Shown piece by piece: positions 12,271 to 27,700 of a stretch of DNA of 64,000 nt. Numbering within the stretch: the stretch's first letter is position 1; every line of letters begins with the position of its first letter. The DNA is from Tubiluchus corallicola (taxonomy: Eukaryota; Priapulida; Priapulimorpha; Priapulimorphida; Tubiluchidae). Location of the stretch: NCBI GenBank assembly GCA_030141605.1, contig JAQGDQ010000011.1, positions 1,052,066-1,116,065 of the forward strand, given 5' to 3'. Made by a program: the position numbers and the translations under genes. The notes under the pieces were generated by a model, which saw nothing but the letters and a program-made list of their open reading frames with translations, did not search any database and was not told where the DNA came from.

Positions 12271-13344
12271 AGGCACTATATCAACTTCTCTGCATTTGCA
12301 GTCTTTCCTTTCAGCCTTCTTTCATTTAAGAAATTATTTTAGTAAGTTGTGTTCATGTGTTCGTTCCATAACTATTAAAGTTTTGATCATGAGGAGGTGA
12401 TAACTAAAATAATGTTCTTGCCGTTGTTGTTGTCCATGCAAACCTTACCCAAGCATAAAGCTCAGTGTCGTTTTTAATTTGTTCTGAATGAGGCGTGCAC
12501 TGCAGTGACAGGCTGATTGCCTAATTTGTCCCCTGAAAGCACTTTTGAAACTTTTGCAAATAGAGGAACATAGAATTCTTGTATCAATTAAAACAGTGTT
12601 TATAGTGCCAAATAAGGGCTTGTGAGACAATAAAGTGAAAAGGAAAACTTCCGAACGATGCACATGATCCCTTTCCTAACTTTTTATAACTATATTTGGC
12701 AGAATATTTAATACAAGAGCAAAGTAATCAAACGTGAGCTCATTAAAGTAAATATTAACTATACTAATAGCAAACCTTCACTGCATGGGAACCATAGTCT
12801 AAGTACACTCACGACAGCATAAAATTTCTTTATTATGATATGTTTTGAGCATATTTAGCTCTCTTCATCAGTCATAATAACCAGAACGACATAATATTAT
12901 GGAATAAAAGTTAACTGACAAAGCCTGTCTGATTGTTGATTGTTGCTTAGTCTTTCTTCTGTGTGCATTAGCCAAGAATTTTATATTGACATTTGTGTAA
13001 GGTGTATTGTTACTGTTGCAGTTTTAATTTTTGTTTCTTACATCAGTAAATGACTGATTGATGAGTGACAACTTGTGCTGTATACACTCGAGACTATTAA
13101 AATAAAGATTATTTTATGCCTTTATTGGCGCCTTTGTTTTTTGGACACTTATTATTAACAATATTAATATCGTTGGCAGAAATGTTTATAGGGATCTGCA
13201 AATAACAAAGCAAGTCATGAAAATAAAACAGGAAACGGCAGATGTGCTCGGTTGTGTACTAAACAAAGTAACATCAACTTGAACTGACCTGATGTGATTC
13301 GCTGTGCGCCTCAGGTATGCGGAAAACGTCGGAAATTTGCAAGT

Positions 13345-16300
13345 ATGGCTGAGTGCTGCGGTAGTGGAACTCCCTCAAGTACAAACAACTCTAAATTTGT
13401 TGCTAATCAAAATAAACCTGATAACGCTGAGGCAAAAAATTCTCATCATGAACATCTTGTTATTGAAATTGAGTCAGCTGAAGATGCGCTTGAGTCAATT
13501 GGGCCGTTATTTCGGTAAACTGGTTCAATAATTGTTGTCATGTTACTTTGTTAGTATGTAGCTGCACTAGGATTAGGGTTACCAAATGCTGTTCCAAAAA
13601 TTCGGTGATAAATCAACTATGGCGTCGAGGTGAGGCGGGGGGCTTCTGTCGTAAAATCCACAGCGGGGTACTTGCATTTATACTCAACAAGATTTAATCA
13701 GATAATTTAATTGGTTACTTGGACCTGTAGTTGTTGACATGATGCATGAAAGAAATGCCGAAACTGCCTGATAATCATAAAATATTAATATTTTACCGCA
13801 GGTAGACGTTACCAAAGCATCTTAAACGGCAAATAAACTGCGAATCACGCAATTGTACATCCATGTACTATGACATTAACATCGACGATACTGGAAGATT
13901 TGTTTATATTACACTGTTTTTATTTAGGATCTATACTGTGAAATCTAAATAAGTCAATTTAGCTTAAGTAATTTGCTAAGTTGTCTTGTATCCAGTTTCA
14001 TGGTTTACTAGGTTGTGATGTTTAATTCTAGCTTAAGTCGTTTGTTCATTCTTAAATCTGAGTTACTTTGCTCTGCCTCACCTCTACTACCAGGGTAATA
14101 AAAATAATGATTTCGTTTAGGGCATAGTCCATGGATAACACCTTAACTAACTCAATACTAAATTTCAAGATCATTATTATTCACATGTCACTTTGATAAA
14201 CCCGCATGCTTGCTGAAGAATCTGCAGTACTATTTTTTTAAGTATTTGGCATGACTCGCTCAGGAGTTCAATCTGCAACCCCTCAGGTGCTGGGATACAG
14301 GCAGCTGTCATTTCTCTCATATATTGTGCATAAAACGATAAATACTTAATTTCTCATCTTTAGAGATTTGACTTCAGTGGGAAGAATTTTATATTGCACT
14401 ATTAGAATATATTTTTGGCCATTAGTTTGATTTTTAATTTCAGGGCCATTTATGACGATGACGATCACAAACAGTTTATGGAAAAGTTGGACGAGAGAAT
14501 AAAGAATCATGATCGTGAAATTGAACGAATGTGCAACTATCATTATCAGGGATTTATTGACTCAATCCATGAATTACTGCAAGTTAGATCCGAAGCAGAG
14601 AGAGTGAAGGTGATGTGAGAATCTTCTGAACTTGGCATGCTAATCTTCATTGTTTGAATGCAGGCTTCTGTGGAGTGAAGATAAAATCACCATAGTACAT
14701 TAGTTCTTAGTCATCTTCTGTAGGGATGTCACAAAGTTCTGCCAGACCGAAGCTTTGGAACCAAATCCAAAGCTGAGCTTTGATTCAATTCGAATCCCAA
14801 TATGTTACTTTAGGTCCGACCCAATTCTGCAGAGATTCATAAATAAATTCGATTTAACTTCGACTGCAGTGAAAATTCAGTAGTGCTTTATTACAAAACA
14901 ATTATCCATGAGTTCTTTTACCCTGAAATTTTTTGGCAAAGTTAATTAATTCACTGTTGTTTTTTTTTGATAATTTTGTCTTATATAAGATATACTAATA
15001 TCCAGTTTCAGCGTGTGCCCGGGTTATGAAATCCTGCATGAAAGTGTGCACCACGATTTTCACTGTTAGTTCCAACAAAAATGCTAAGATTTCTTATTAT
15101 GCTTTAGCACAAGGCTGGACACAGTGTGGCTTAGATGAACTCAGTTTTTTGTCATCCGGATTTTTTACAATGAGTGCATGTAATAACACCCAAAGCCATT
15201 TGAACAAAATTTGGTTTAACGAAATATCTAAAAAATCCAGATTCTGATTTGATTCGGTTTCGAAAATTATTGTAAAATGAGATTCAGATTAAGATTCAGT
15301 AATTTCATATTCGCGACATCCTTAATCGTCTGCTTAGAATTTTTTTACTATTGCATCCTGACATGGCATACTTTGTGGAAAGAATTAAAACGTCTTTACC
15401 CTTTGACCTTTTGTGGTTGTGTCATTATCTGTCTTCCAGTTAATGAGCATTTTCCAGTTACCTTTGGTATTTGTCTTTTCAAATAATTTAATGTAATGTG
15501 CACAGTTTGTATGATTAACCACTATCTCTAAACTAAACACTCTTTGACAGTATAGGGAAATGTTTGGAGGACAATAAAAATATTTCTATTTCCACCTAAT
15601 TGCCCGGGTAATATTTTTTAGCACACACCCGGCTGGAAATTTTATAAATTTTTTGTACGTTCATATACTTACCTGACGCAGTTGTATAAAAACATATTTT
15701 TGTAATTTGCAATAAACACAAAATGCAATAATTATAACATTGTTGTTTTAACGAGGATGCAGCCATGTTTTTCTACGGCTAACTCCCTGCCCGGGATGCC
15801 GTTTTGCACGATGTTGATTAGTGTATTGGAAAGCTAAAATGTATCACATTTTCTGCCAAATCAGCATATTAACATATTATGGTAGTAGCTGCCATTCATT
15901 TGAAAATTATGACGTAACTGGTGGAATTCTCGACTTTTCATAAGCACATCATGGCTTTCAGTAAGCTCGCGCTCATTAAACTAATTCAAACGTGCGCAGC
16001 ATACGTAATGTTCATGCAAATGTATCACAAAATTTGCTATCTAATTTCTTGTAAAAACTTATTTTACTTTTGTTGGAAACTGACAGTGCGCTGCTTTGTC
16101 TAGACGATGAATAGCGTCATTAGTGGAAGAATGGGCGTTCAAAATAGGAGCGCTCAAATGTGAAGTGATCGCAATTTTTAAGTAATTTTACTAATTATAC
16201 GAGCGCTTATTGCACTTTTATAACTAAATCTTTCTAACATTTTTATCGAACATTCAAATGTTCACAGGCTAAATTCACAGAAGGCTTGGCCGTTCCTTTA

Positions 16301-19300
16301 AAATGTGTTGCTTAAGAAATTTTGTCTGGGTATTTCTAGACATATTCTTCATTTCTAATTTGATAAAAATGGTTTGGCACACAGCAAATCGGTATTCAGT
16401 ATAAACTTACGACAAACTTTAAATGTAATTGGTGGCAGGACTTGCTCACTCTAGGTCACTATCGAATAAAGTCCTGTAATGTGATGTACTGAGCTACCAA
16501 AAGTGTACAATGCATCTTATCGAATTGTGTATGATATGTGTTCTTAAGCTAAATATCAGGAAGGCAGTGTAGCAGATGAAACCGTCCACAATAAATTTCG
16601 TGATGGTTATGCATCCATGTACTAACCAGGCCCAACACTGCTTAATTTCGTTCGCTAAACACACATCGTGGCAACTAACTCCTTTCCTTCTTATGTGTTA
16701 TATATTTATTCCTGTCTGATCATTAACTGTGCTCAGTGATACAGTGATTGGTACAGTTTACATAATGTTTTTGTTGAATTTTAGGGTGAGATTAGAGATG
16801 TTAACACTAAACTGCAGCAGTCTGGATCATCTCTCATTGAAAAAGCCAGCGATGTCATATCAGCTCAGCAAGTACAGATGAACATCACTTGTACAATAGA
16901 GCGTTTGCAAATATGTCTTCCTGGTAAGTGATGTTTGCTAGAGCCCTGCAACTGCTGTATCAGAACTGTGGAACAACTCAACATGTTTTTATACATTCTG
17001 TATTTTGCAAGCTGCTAACCTAACACTTAATGAAGATGATTGTGGTAGGAACAAAACTCAATTCTAATCTTCTAAGGTGAAACACTGAATTGACATAGGA
17101 GTTTTAGCCTTGTTCACTTGTGCATTGAGTGTCCCTCAGCGAAATTCAGAACTGGGTGGGAGTATGGCAGATTTATCGATCTGCCATGCATTTACTGATC
17201 GGGCTTGATGTTGCCTAACTTTGGCTGTTGATCGTGCACTGTTACCAGCCCATCTATATCTAACGGTTAAATACATTAAGTGAAACTTTTGCACACTACC
17301 TGATGACTGTCTCTCAGTTTTGGTATTTGCTGACATTTTTGAAGCAGCGTCTGTAATGTCAATGACACAGCGATAAGCTAAAGTTGCCATAGTAAAATAA
17401 TTGAAGTAATTTATGTGACCTATGTGTTTTTATAATTTTGTAGACTCGTTTATTTTTACATTAAATGGCCCACACATTCAAACGATTGTTTAATTATCAT
17501 TTTAACTAAACTAAAGACAGGTTATGGTTTACCAAATTAAAAGAACACATGTTTACTTAATACATATTGTTATTTTTTTAGTTCTATCCATGTACGGAAA
17601 GCTCAAGGAACAGATGAAGAATAAAAGGTTTGAATTTACGTAATGTTTATCATAATTTAGAGAACAGTTGACTTCTGTGTGCTAACTGAGGGTCTGAATC
17701 ATGGAGATTAAAGAACTGTTTGTGTAGGTAAAATATTATCGCGAACCTGGGGCCGATTTCACAAAGCCATCATTATTACATTCACTTAACTATTAATAAC
17801 GATGTCGTCAGGTTAGTGATGGTTTTGTGAAATTGGGCCCTCATTTAAAATTAATCTACCCACACAACTTAAGGTGCACTGTAGTAATAAGTATATCGCT
17901 TGTGTAATATGGATGCTCTTTTTGAATGCATGATGACGTCTGTGTCCTAATTGCCTGTGTACCATGGTAGTTGTCATCTAGCTTGAAGACGGGGGGCATT
18001 TGGAAGTCACATCTGAAGTACAGTTTTGAATCTGTGAGCTTAAAGCCAGTGAGCTTAAAGCTTTGTGAATTTGGATTATCAGAGAATTTTGGAAAACAGA
18101 AATGACCTGGTGACTTTGAAGCTTCATACTGTTAATGACGAGAGAACAAACAGTTCTTGCCAGTTGAATGTCTGGATTTGAATATGAATCTGTCTGAGTT
18201 TCCTGTCGACAAATGAACGTTCAGAGAATCAGAAATAAATGCACGGCTTCGACACGAGAGAGTTCTATCAGCAACAACAAAAACTGTGCCATATTAACTC
18301 TTCTGTGCAAAAACTGTAACAATGTGTATTATCAAATATTTAGAGAATAATGGGGTGACCCAAAATACTAGTATAATACTTACATTAATAAAATTTTAAC
18401 AATGAAATTTTCAGCTGCAGCAAGTTGTCGCTTAACGACATTAATGCGTTCCAGCAAAACACGCCGTTAAGCGAAACGTCGCTAAATGAAATATTGCTTT
18501 CCCTAAGAAATAACGTAAAAGCATTCAATTGCATTCCAGGACCAAAAATCAATAGTGCTTGGCTAATTAAAAGGGATCAGTTACCTACAGCAGAACAAGA
18601 AGCATTTTCTATATAAAATCCTTCAGTAACATTGCAGGAGAAAAATCAATAAGGCTTAGCTCCTAAATTAACTAAGTAGATTGCTTACAGTTCTACATTA
18701 CGTATTCGTTTAACTAGAAAGCTAATGAGTAACTAAAGCATGAAAACTAAAATCATATTTGAAACATAGGTTCTGCCTCCTCTGGTGCTTTCTTTCAGTT
18801 ATTTTTTCTCCCTTTCTATCTCCTTTTTTCATAAAAATCATTGGTTGGCTGCTTAAATTTTTTTCTTTTACATCCACTTCCTTATAACACTGCATTGCAT
18901 TTGCTATGTCCCATCTTACTTTCGAGTTACGTTGTCTATCGTTTTCATTGTTGTGCTTGCCAGGTACAGCTAAAATGGAAATCAGGTAAATGCAGCTATT
19001 AACTGTTTAGGAGAGTTTTATCAACCAGAGGAATTTTATCTAAACGAGGGAAAACACTGAATTATGAAAACACTGAATGATTGTGATCTGCCTAGCTATG
19101 CATAAGTGCCCAGTCACCAGATGGTTTAGTATAGTGGTAATGCACCCACCTTTCGTCTGGGGGGTTGTTAGCTCGATACAGCAGCAGGATCATATCAAAT
19201 TCTTTGAAAATAGTACTTGCTGTTGCCCTACCTGCCGCAAGGTATTTTGAGTAAAAGTGGGGTAATAATAGTCTCTGTTATGTAATTGTAGATTGTTATT

Positions 19301-22300
19301 TACAGTCGGCCCAAAAGCACTTTGGAGTTTATGTTAATTGTTGATTCAAAAGGCCGACTTTAAATATAAATTTTTATTATTGTGATTTATTTATTTAGTT
19401 GGGCAAATTACTACCTGTCTACTAACCATACTGTGATCTGGGTTAAATGACGGGCTTCATTTGTAGAGTGGAAATGCAGTAAACAAGATTTAGTATACAA
19501 GATAAAGTTGTTGTTAAAATGAAGTATGCGACAGCAATTAATGCATTATTTAAGCATTGTAGCCCAATTTGTGAATTATCGACGTCATAATCTGGATATC
19601 AATATTAATTCTATGTCAGTGGCTGTTTTAAATATCTTATCATAATAATATAGTAACTAAAAGCATTACATTGAAAGAAGGTGTCACAGCACCCGGTTCT
19701 TTCAATGTAATGCTTTTAGTTACTACATAGTTTCAGTGTAACAATGTAATATTTCAAAATGGTCAAGGGTTGCAAAGGGCCACCCTTAATATTCTCGAAA
19801 GGGACTATCAGACCGTGAGAAAACTGTTGAGAAACAAATTTACACCCGTAAGTGCAAGGTTCGGCTAAAAAATGCCTTTTGGCTGCCAGACTAAAGACTA
19901 GTACATTTATGATAACAGATGTGTCTAGCAACCAACAGGGTAGTATACTCTTACACGTGCTGAATCAATTTCTTGCTGTTAATTTCTTTTGCTTGTGCGT
20001 AATGGCTTTGATTGTGTTGAAACCTCCTTTATGAGGCACAGACCTTGTGAACCCAACACCTTCATTTTTGTGCATGGTGCTAGTGAAGCAAACAAAGCTG
20101 TCTAAGCCAGTGCATACCTCTGACAAAATTTTCAAAACTAAGCTGCTCATGTGATGCTTTTGCATTGCACTTTCGCATTTTTGGCGTATTATAATAGATT
20201 GTATAATGTAATGTAGCTAAAACAACAAATTGTTTTCATACCTCATCTTTTACCTTAAATTCTCTCTTGACAATAGCATGTATGTTAATCTTTTTGTCTC
20301 ATTAATGGTTTGCTCATTGTTGTGTTTTCTTCTGCTGAAACAGTTGTAGCGAAAACAATAGATCCTATTTGAAAACGTCATAATTTTATCTTTTTTGTGT
20401 AGAATTTACCACTAATCTTCTTATCTTGTTGTAACAGTCTACATCAATGTATGTAATCACATTTTTAAGTTAATCTTTGAAAGACTGTTTTGTTTGTGGA
20501 CATATTATTGCTTTACTAGGAATGACATAGTCAATATGACAAACATTCTTATTTATAATATGTGATCCAGTTTTTACTATTCAAAACTTGTCAATATTCA
20601 CAATAATAATCTAGTTTGCTGTGTCTTATTAGTTTCTGAAAAGCATATATACTGGCTAACAGTTTTCGTTTTACTTCACGTATGTCGCCTCAACGTCGTT
20701 TTGAATGTGGAAGATACTGAAAGGAGACACACCTGGCAGTTGCTTGTTGACACAACAAATGATACACAAGATGAATATGTAATGAAATGCAGTGTCTGTT
20801 ATTTACTTTACTGATTCTCTTAATTATCAGTCAGTATGCCAGTTGCCCTCTTTTTTATATATAATTATGTGCATGGTGCATGTGTTGCAAACTTGTGAAG
20901 CATCTAAGCATCTTGTAATAAGTTGCGCTTTCCAGTCAAGTGATGTGGCAGAATACATTTTTACATCAACTGATAAAAACTGGGAATACAGAAAAACTAG
21001 GTAAAATGTCATAATTGGAAATATTTGCCTATAAGACTGCTTACTCTTTCAGAGAAATATTTTGTCCCAGAAAAGATTAGACTGAGCTAAAATAAATATA
21101 GGTGATTATGTGCCTTAATGCACATTATCGTTATGAGAAAAGAAGATTAATTGTTCATTTTAGACTGAAAAGGCAGCTTACAATAAAACAATGATGTGAT
21201 GTGCGAAAACAACCTTTTTAGTGATGCTATGACATATTGCTGAAAATGTGAAAGCGCAGTGATTGCCATTTTATCAAAGCTTTATTCTAAGCAAGGTTCA
21301 CTGTTGAAGTTTTATAAATCTCAGGATGTCATTTCTTGTAACAACTAATTCTATGGATGTTGGCAGAGAGAGCAGCACAATTGAACATAAACTTGGTCCA
21401 TCAGTTTAGTGTAACCAAACAGTAGATGACAGACATCCTGAAATGTATTTTATTAACGGATCCTTTTAAGAATTGACATTGGGAAAACTTCAAGTGTAAT
21501 AGTTTGAAGTAATAGACATTTCGGATTAAGAACATGAATATGGAAGGTTCGGCTGCTGCTAATCTATCTTTTGATAGCAGTTATAGTCTAGGCACCAGCT
21601 CATTTTTAAAAATAATAGCATCGCTTTTGCTGCTCACAGATTTTGCCATTGTCGTAGGTAACTTACTTGTATTGATGACAGTTTACAAGTGTGAAGAATT
21701 ACAGACAAGAATGAACATGCTTATTGTGTCACTAGTATGTGCTGACCTATTGGCTGGTCTGGCAATTCCTATTGAAGTTGCTGCTTTACTGAGACCGAAT
21801 GATCGACTTCAAGTTGGACTCTATAGTGGGATTTTTGCAGCTTGGGCTTGTGACACAAGTCTGTATCATCTGTATCTAATAGCCGCTGAAAGATATGTGG
21901 CAGTTGTACATCCTTTTAAATACTATTATGTGACAAAGAAACTGTTGGCAATGTTAATATTTTGTGCATGGATAACTGCATTAGCCGGATCACTTGTACT
22001 TTACTTGCTGCAAGATCCGAAACAATCAGTATTGTTCCTTAACGTGTATTTCGTTTTTTTCTTCTACATACCCGCAGTAATAATGGTAATTTTATATGTG
22101 TTGATATGGAAGACAGCCAGAAGACTTGTTCTACAGATTCATCCAGAAGATCCTCAAAGTGGTGCAACCATAAGAGAAATGAAAGCAACAAGAACCGTTG
22201 GTATAATCACAGTGGTGTTCTTCATCTGCTGGTGTCCTCTTTTGCTCTATCCATTTATATTATCATTTCTGAGAACTTGTCGGGATCATACTTGCTACTC

Positions 22301-24734
22301 ACATGAAGGCGTCATCTTGGTTTGGCTTGCTTACACGAATAGTGCACTGAATCCACTTATTTATGGAGCATCAAATAGTGCATTTAGAAAAGCATTTAAA
22401 AAGATTTTAAAATACGGTTAATCTGTGGTCATATTCTTATGTCCATTGATTTTAGTAAGTCTCTGTACTGCATAGTGCAGACCAAATTGTAGAACATTAC
22501 TCAAGAGCTAGCAAGACTAATTTGACAACTTAGAATTCAACTTGAAGAACCATAAGTTGAAATCTTCATATGCATGAATAGTTAGCAAGTGTGTGGCATA
22601 CAATACACGTGTATTTGTTAAATTATTAAAATTTAAATAACTTTCTGTTACTAGTGTGTTAATCATGTCTTTTGAAGGTTTATCAATATTGTGTGACGTT
22701 ACTAAACTTTCTGCACAGTTGTTAAAATAAATAACGCTGTTGTTGTTGTTGTTGCTGTTGCTGTTGTTGTTGCTGTTGTTCTTGTTGCTGCTGCTGCTGC
22801 TGCTACTGTTGTTGCTGTCATTGTTAGGTCCCCTGTTGTTGTTGTTGTTGCTGTTGCTGCTGCTGCTGCTGCTACTGTTGTTGCTGTCATTGTTAGGTCC
22901 CCTGACTTTCCAAGTCGTGCCGTCATGCAGTGTTCGTCGTTCGTTCACCATTTGCATTTAAGCCAGTTAAACATGAACCACTTACGGTGGCTTTGAGTTT
23001 TTTGGTATGGAGTAGCTTGGGGACAAAATCATGATCAAAGTCAAAGGTCATGGCAAGGGCATATCCAGGACAGAGGTAAACACACAGAATCTCAACAAGC
23101 ACGGTAATGATGGATCTAGTGGACTGATCTGATTCAGGTCAATGCAAGAAATTAAAGTGGGACCTCTGACCTGCTGATGACACCTATAGACAATTTTTTT
23201 TTACCCCTCTCTTTGGTGGATTCAGGAGTTAGAAGAGTTTGAGTCAGCTAATTGCGACAATCCAACAATGACAAAAGAATTTTAATCCCTCTCCCAGAGA
23301 GAGCATATATGGGATTCTGGCAATTGCAAGTATAGCGTTATAAAGGCAAGTTTTGTCCCGCAAAATGTCAAGTATATATGTTAGGCGATGGTGTAGAACT
23401 TTTGGGTAATTCCATTTAGTGACCATGTGACAAAGATATGACTGTCGAATGGGGCCAAAAACATCAACTGCGTGAAATTTGGACACGAAAATTATTTGAC
23501 CCTGTTTGACCTGGAAGCGCTGCTGGGAAATTATTTCTTTGCCTACCTTTATTGCCTATGAGAATTTGTGAACTAGTGAAAAAATGAATTAGGTCAGGTG
23601 CTAGGTAGCTGTTATAACTGTTACTATTACAATAGCATGGGCTGCTAGGTGTTGTCACAGGTGTACACAAATGCATTGTCTGGTACACTCAAGGCTTTTT
23701 CATGATCAGCATCAATCTCTTGAACTGTGAAAAGGTTTATTATAAACATTTTTCTTATTACTGTCTTTATTAATATTGCACATGATTAAAGCCGTGTTTA
23801 CTAGACGACCAATGTTATTACATATGTAATTTGCATTCTATACATAAAATCACATTATATAGTTTTTAACACACCCGGTTATCACACCTCTGTTATTGTA
23901 TTCATGTTATTGTGTATTGGAGCTTAGGGATGCAGAAAAACCTCAAACTCTCTGTAAGTGATTCTGCCAAAGGGTCTTCGGATAAAAGAGATACAAGACT
24001 ACAAAATACTATTGTATGGCGATGAAGCAGCCTTGATTAAATAATATGTATTCCATTCCACATGTCTGGTAAAATCGCAAACGTAATTTACTTTTGAGGC
24101 TATTTCACAAGTGTTTTTATGCACCCCGATTGATTAAATAACCCATACGCACAATAACACTCATACAATCTGATACTCTAGAAAATGCGGTTTAGCAGTT
24201 TGCTTGTATAAGCTTAAACATAAAACTTTATAACATTAACATTATACATAAAACTTATCACTAATTTCTTTGATTAATACTAGTTACACGAAAATCACAT
24301 GGAAATACAATTTGGCTTTGTGAATAGATAAATTAAGGGCTTCTGTATTTGCATTATTAATATATGGTTTAATAAAATCATGTACATTTAATTTATGTGA
24401 CATTTGCTATTACTGACCTCTAGTGATCCACTTCAGTATTTTAAATTAGACCAAATCATGTGTTTCGAGTATTATTAATAACAGAGATAATGCACTTATA
24501 TATTAGATGACATAAGACACTGCATAATAAAATTTACAACTCATGCAGATGTTTGGCATATGGAAAAGTACTAGGATTCATTGGTAAAAAATTAATATCT
24601 GTATGTCATGATAAGCAAAAATTACTTAATCCCCACAGTATTTTACCAATCTAGAATCTAGTCTTTATATCAAAGCTTGGTAGTCAATATACGCAGAATG
24701 ATAAGTTACCATTGTATTACATTTAAATCAGTAG

Positions 24735-24789
<55 letters not shown>

Positions 24790-27700
24790 CCACTGTGACC
24801 TGGCCCACCTGAGTTGTTAAAGAAATATTTTCTAGATAAATATTGGACATTGAATTTGGGATACTTATTCTTTGTAAATTTTATGCACATGCTTTAATTT
24901 TGGTTCCATATTCTTACTCAGTTGTATTCACATATACGCATACAAAGTTTTCCACATACCTAAAGCATCATTTGTGTTTAAGGGAACTAATAAGCTTAGA
25001 TCGTCTGCATATACCCAAATGTGCCACAGAAAACTCCAGCAATATATTACAACCTTGACCTGATATTTGCAACTGCCTAAAGTTGCAATAATGCTGAACA
25101 CAATAAGACAATAACAAGTTTTGTAATTTATACCTGCGACAGCATGTTAGCATGAAGTGAGCCGGCTATTGTACTTCAAAATATGAAAAGGACTTTGTGT
25201 ACAAGAAAGGTACAAAGATATACTGAGTTACATGAACAATTAAAAGGCTTAGTATCAATCATATGTTCAAATTTGATTCGAATGAGTTTGTTTAGTTCAA
25301 ATTCGATATGAATCTAAATTTATAGATTCGAATAATTCAGCATTTCAGCCACATACATTCTTTATCATTAAAATGTTTGAAACAGCGTGCAATTTTGCTG
25401 CAGTTTCTGTGCAGAATTTTCAACACACTAATAGTTTTCTTACTGCAGAACACAATCAAATAATACGCATAATCTTTCTTTACTAGTCTTTACTAGTGGT
25501 TCGAAAACTTGTTCGGAAATCTTTCAAACTCAATTCGAATTTGATTCGGTTTCAAAATACCAAAATTCAGTTCGATTCGAATTCAAAAATCACAAATTCG
25601 ATTTGATTCGAATTTGCCTTCTGGTAGAGTAACAGCTACAAGCCTGCAACTTGCAAAATAGCTGCAGCTAAATGGATGCGTGGAAACAACCATGTGATTT
25701 CACTGTGAAATAAACTGTCTTGCTGTATGAGATCTTGAGAAAAAGTGACAAATTTTCTGATTTGCTGACAGCAATTCCATGCATCATTTTCCTTGCATAC
25801 TCACTGTGAAATGGGCATTATTTTTATAAGTCTCCATACTGCAAAGTGCAGACTAGGTCATAGAACATTACCTACCTAATGGCTAGCAAGCCAAATTCTA
25901 CGACTAACAAGTTTGCTGTTTCTAACTTGAAGAACTATAAATTGAAATCTTCATGTGCATGAATGGTTAGTAATGTGTGGCAAACAATACACATGTATTT
26001 GTTTAATTATTAAAATTTAAATAACGAACTTTCTATCAGTAGTATGCTAATCGCGACTTCTGAAGATTTTTTGACGTTGTCAAACGTTATTAAACTTTCT
26101 GCACAGTAGCTTAAATAAATAATGTTGTTGGTGTTTTTTGGGGACCTTATCCCATCATGCAGCATCTGTCGTCTGTTCACAATTTGTGTTCAAGCCATTT
26201 GTACCTGAACCACTTTGGGTGGCCTTGAGGTTTTTGGCCTAGAGTAACTTTGAGACAGAATCATAGTCAACGTCATAGGTCATGCTGAGGGCATATCCAG
26301 AATATGGGTAACATGTAGAAACCTCAACAACTGCACAGCAATGATTGACATAGTGGACGGATATGATTCAGCTTAATGCAAGAAATTTAAGTAACCTCTC
26401 ACCTACTGACAACCCAACATAGATAAAAAGAATTTTACCCCTCTTCTTAGTGGATCAGGAGTAAAGAGTTGAGTCTGCTCAGAGCAAGAATTAGAATGAT
26501 GTGTCGCCGGTTGACAATCCAACATTGATAAAAATCGTTTAATCTCCTCTCCTAACCGGATTCTAATGGTTGCAAGTATAGCGTTATAAGGGCAGGTTTT
26601 GTCCTGCAAAATGTCAAGTGTAGTTGTTGGCGATGGGCAAGAACTTTTGGATAATTCCATTCAGTGACCGTGTGACAAAGGTAAAAATGTCAGATGTGCC
26701 AAAAACACCAGCTGCATGAAATTTGGACATGAAACCATTTTACTCGTTTGACCAGGATTGCTGCTGGGAAATTAGTTCTCTGCCTGCTTTTATTGCCTAT
26801 CAGAATTTATGAACCAAATTTGACCAAAAAGGAATGATTTTGTGTCAAACGTCAAGACGGTCTAGGTATCAAACATGAGAATCAGGGGACCTAGAGCATC
26901 ATTGATGCTCTGGTTGTTGTTGTAGTTGTTGTTGCTGGTAAGGGCTGCCTAGCAAAAATGGTTTCAATTATAAACATTGTTCTTATTATCATCATTATTA
27001 ATATTGTACCAGTTTAAAGCTACGTTTACTAGACGACCGATGCTATTGCTTATGCGATTTGCATTATAGATATAAAATCAATTTATATTATTTTTAATGC
27101 ACCCGGTTATCACACCTCCATTATTGTATTCGTGTTATTGTGTGTTGGAGCTTAGGGATGCAGAAAATCCTTTTACTTTCTGGAAGGGCTTACAGAAAAA
27201 GATCATAAAATGCTTTTGCGCATCTGTGAAAATCTAATCTGTAACTAATCACAAAGTTTGGTGATCGTAACTCATAATAAGCAGAATAAAAAGTTTCCAT
27301 TATATTACACCTAAGTAATATAATGTATTTTCACAGGTGTAGCTAAAACAATAGATCCTTTTTGAACGTCATGATTTTATCTTTTGTGTGTAGAATTTAC
27401 AATAATCTTCTTATCTCATTGTAACTGTCTACATCAATGCATGTAATCACATTTTTAAGTTAATCTTTGAAAGACTGTTTTGTTTGTGGACATATTATTG
27501 CATTACTAGGAATGACGTAGTCAATATGACAAACATTATAATATGTGATCCAGTTTTTACTATTCAAAACTTGTCAACATTCACAATAATAATCTAGTTT
27601 GCTGTGTCTTATTAGTTTCTGAAAATCATATATACTGGCTAACAGTTTTTATTATGTATGTCGCCCTAGCATTATATGTGATGTGCCAGACACTGAAAGG

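Larger units (their letters stand above)
12065..13344. promoter_or_regulatory. Divergent CDC23-EXOC6 spacer, probable bidirectional promoter
   Basis: 1,280 bp between the CDC23 start (12064, minus) and the EXOC6 start (13345, plus). No gene was recognised inside it. It contains a CACGTG palindrome close to CDC23 and a dispersed repeat at 12175-12270. The GC-richest parts are next to the two start codons. Promoter function is inferred from gene arrangement only. Confidence 0.5.
20335..25630 (+). repeat. Tandem duplication unit A (contains intact receptor 1)
   Basis: A direct repeat of about 5.3 kb, nearly colinear with 27330-32600. It comprises about 1.2 kb of upstream sequence, the receptor gene, the 3' flank with a trinucleotide tract, a TA microsatellite and, at the right end, a MITE-like AT-rich segment. 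The small ORFs in its flanks (for example 20792-21004) are not conserved as proteins between units. Confidence 0.9.

Noticed and set aside
20792-21004. Small ORF upstream of GPCR 1, with a counterpart at 27757 in unit C
   Set aside because: The two are similar only because the whole unit is duplicated; the unit C copy stops earlier and no motif is visible.
22517-22957. 146-codon Asn/Ser-rich ORF on the minus strand beside GPCR 1
   Set aside because: It is the translation of the TTG/CTG microsatellite; length differs between the two duplicated units and no other coding evidence exists.
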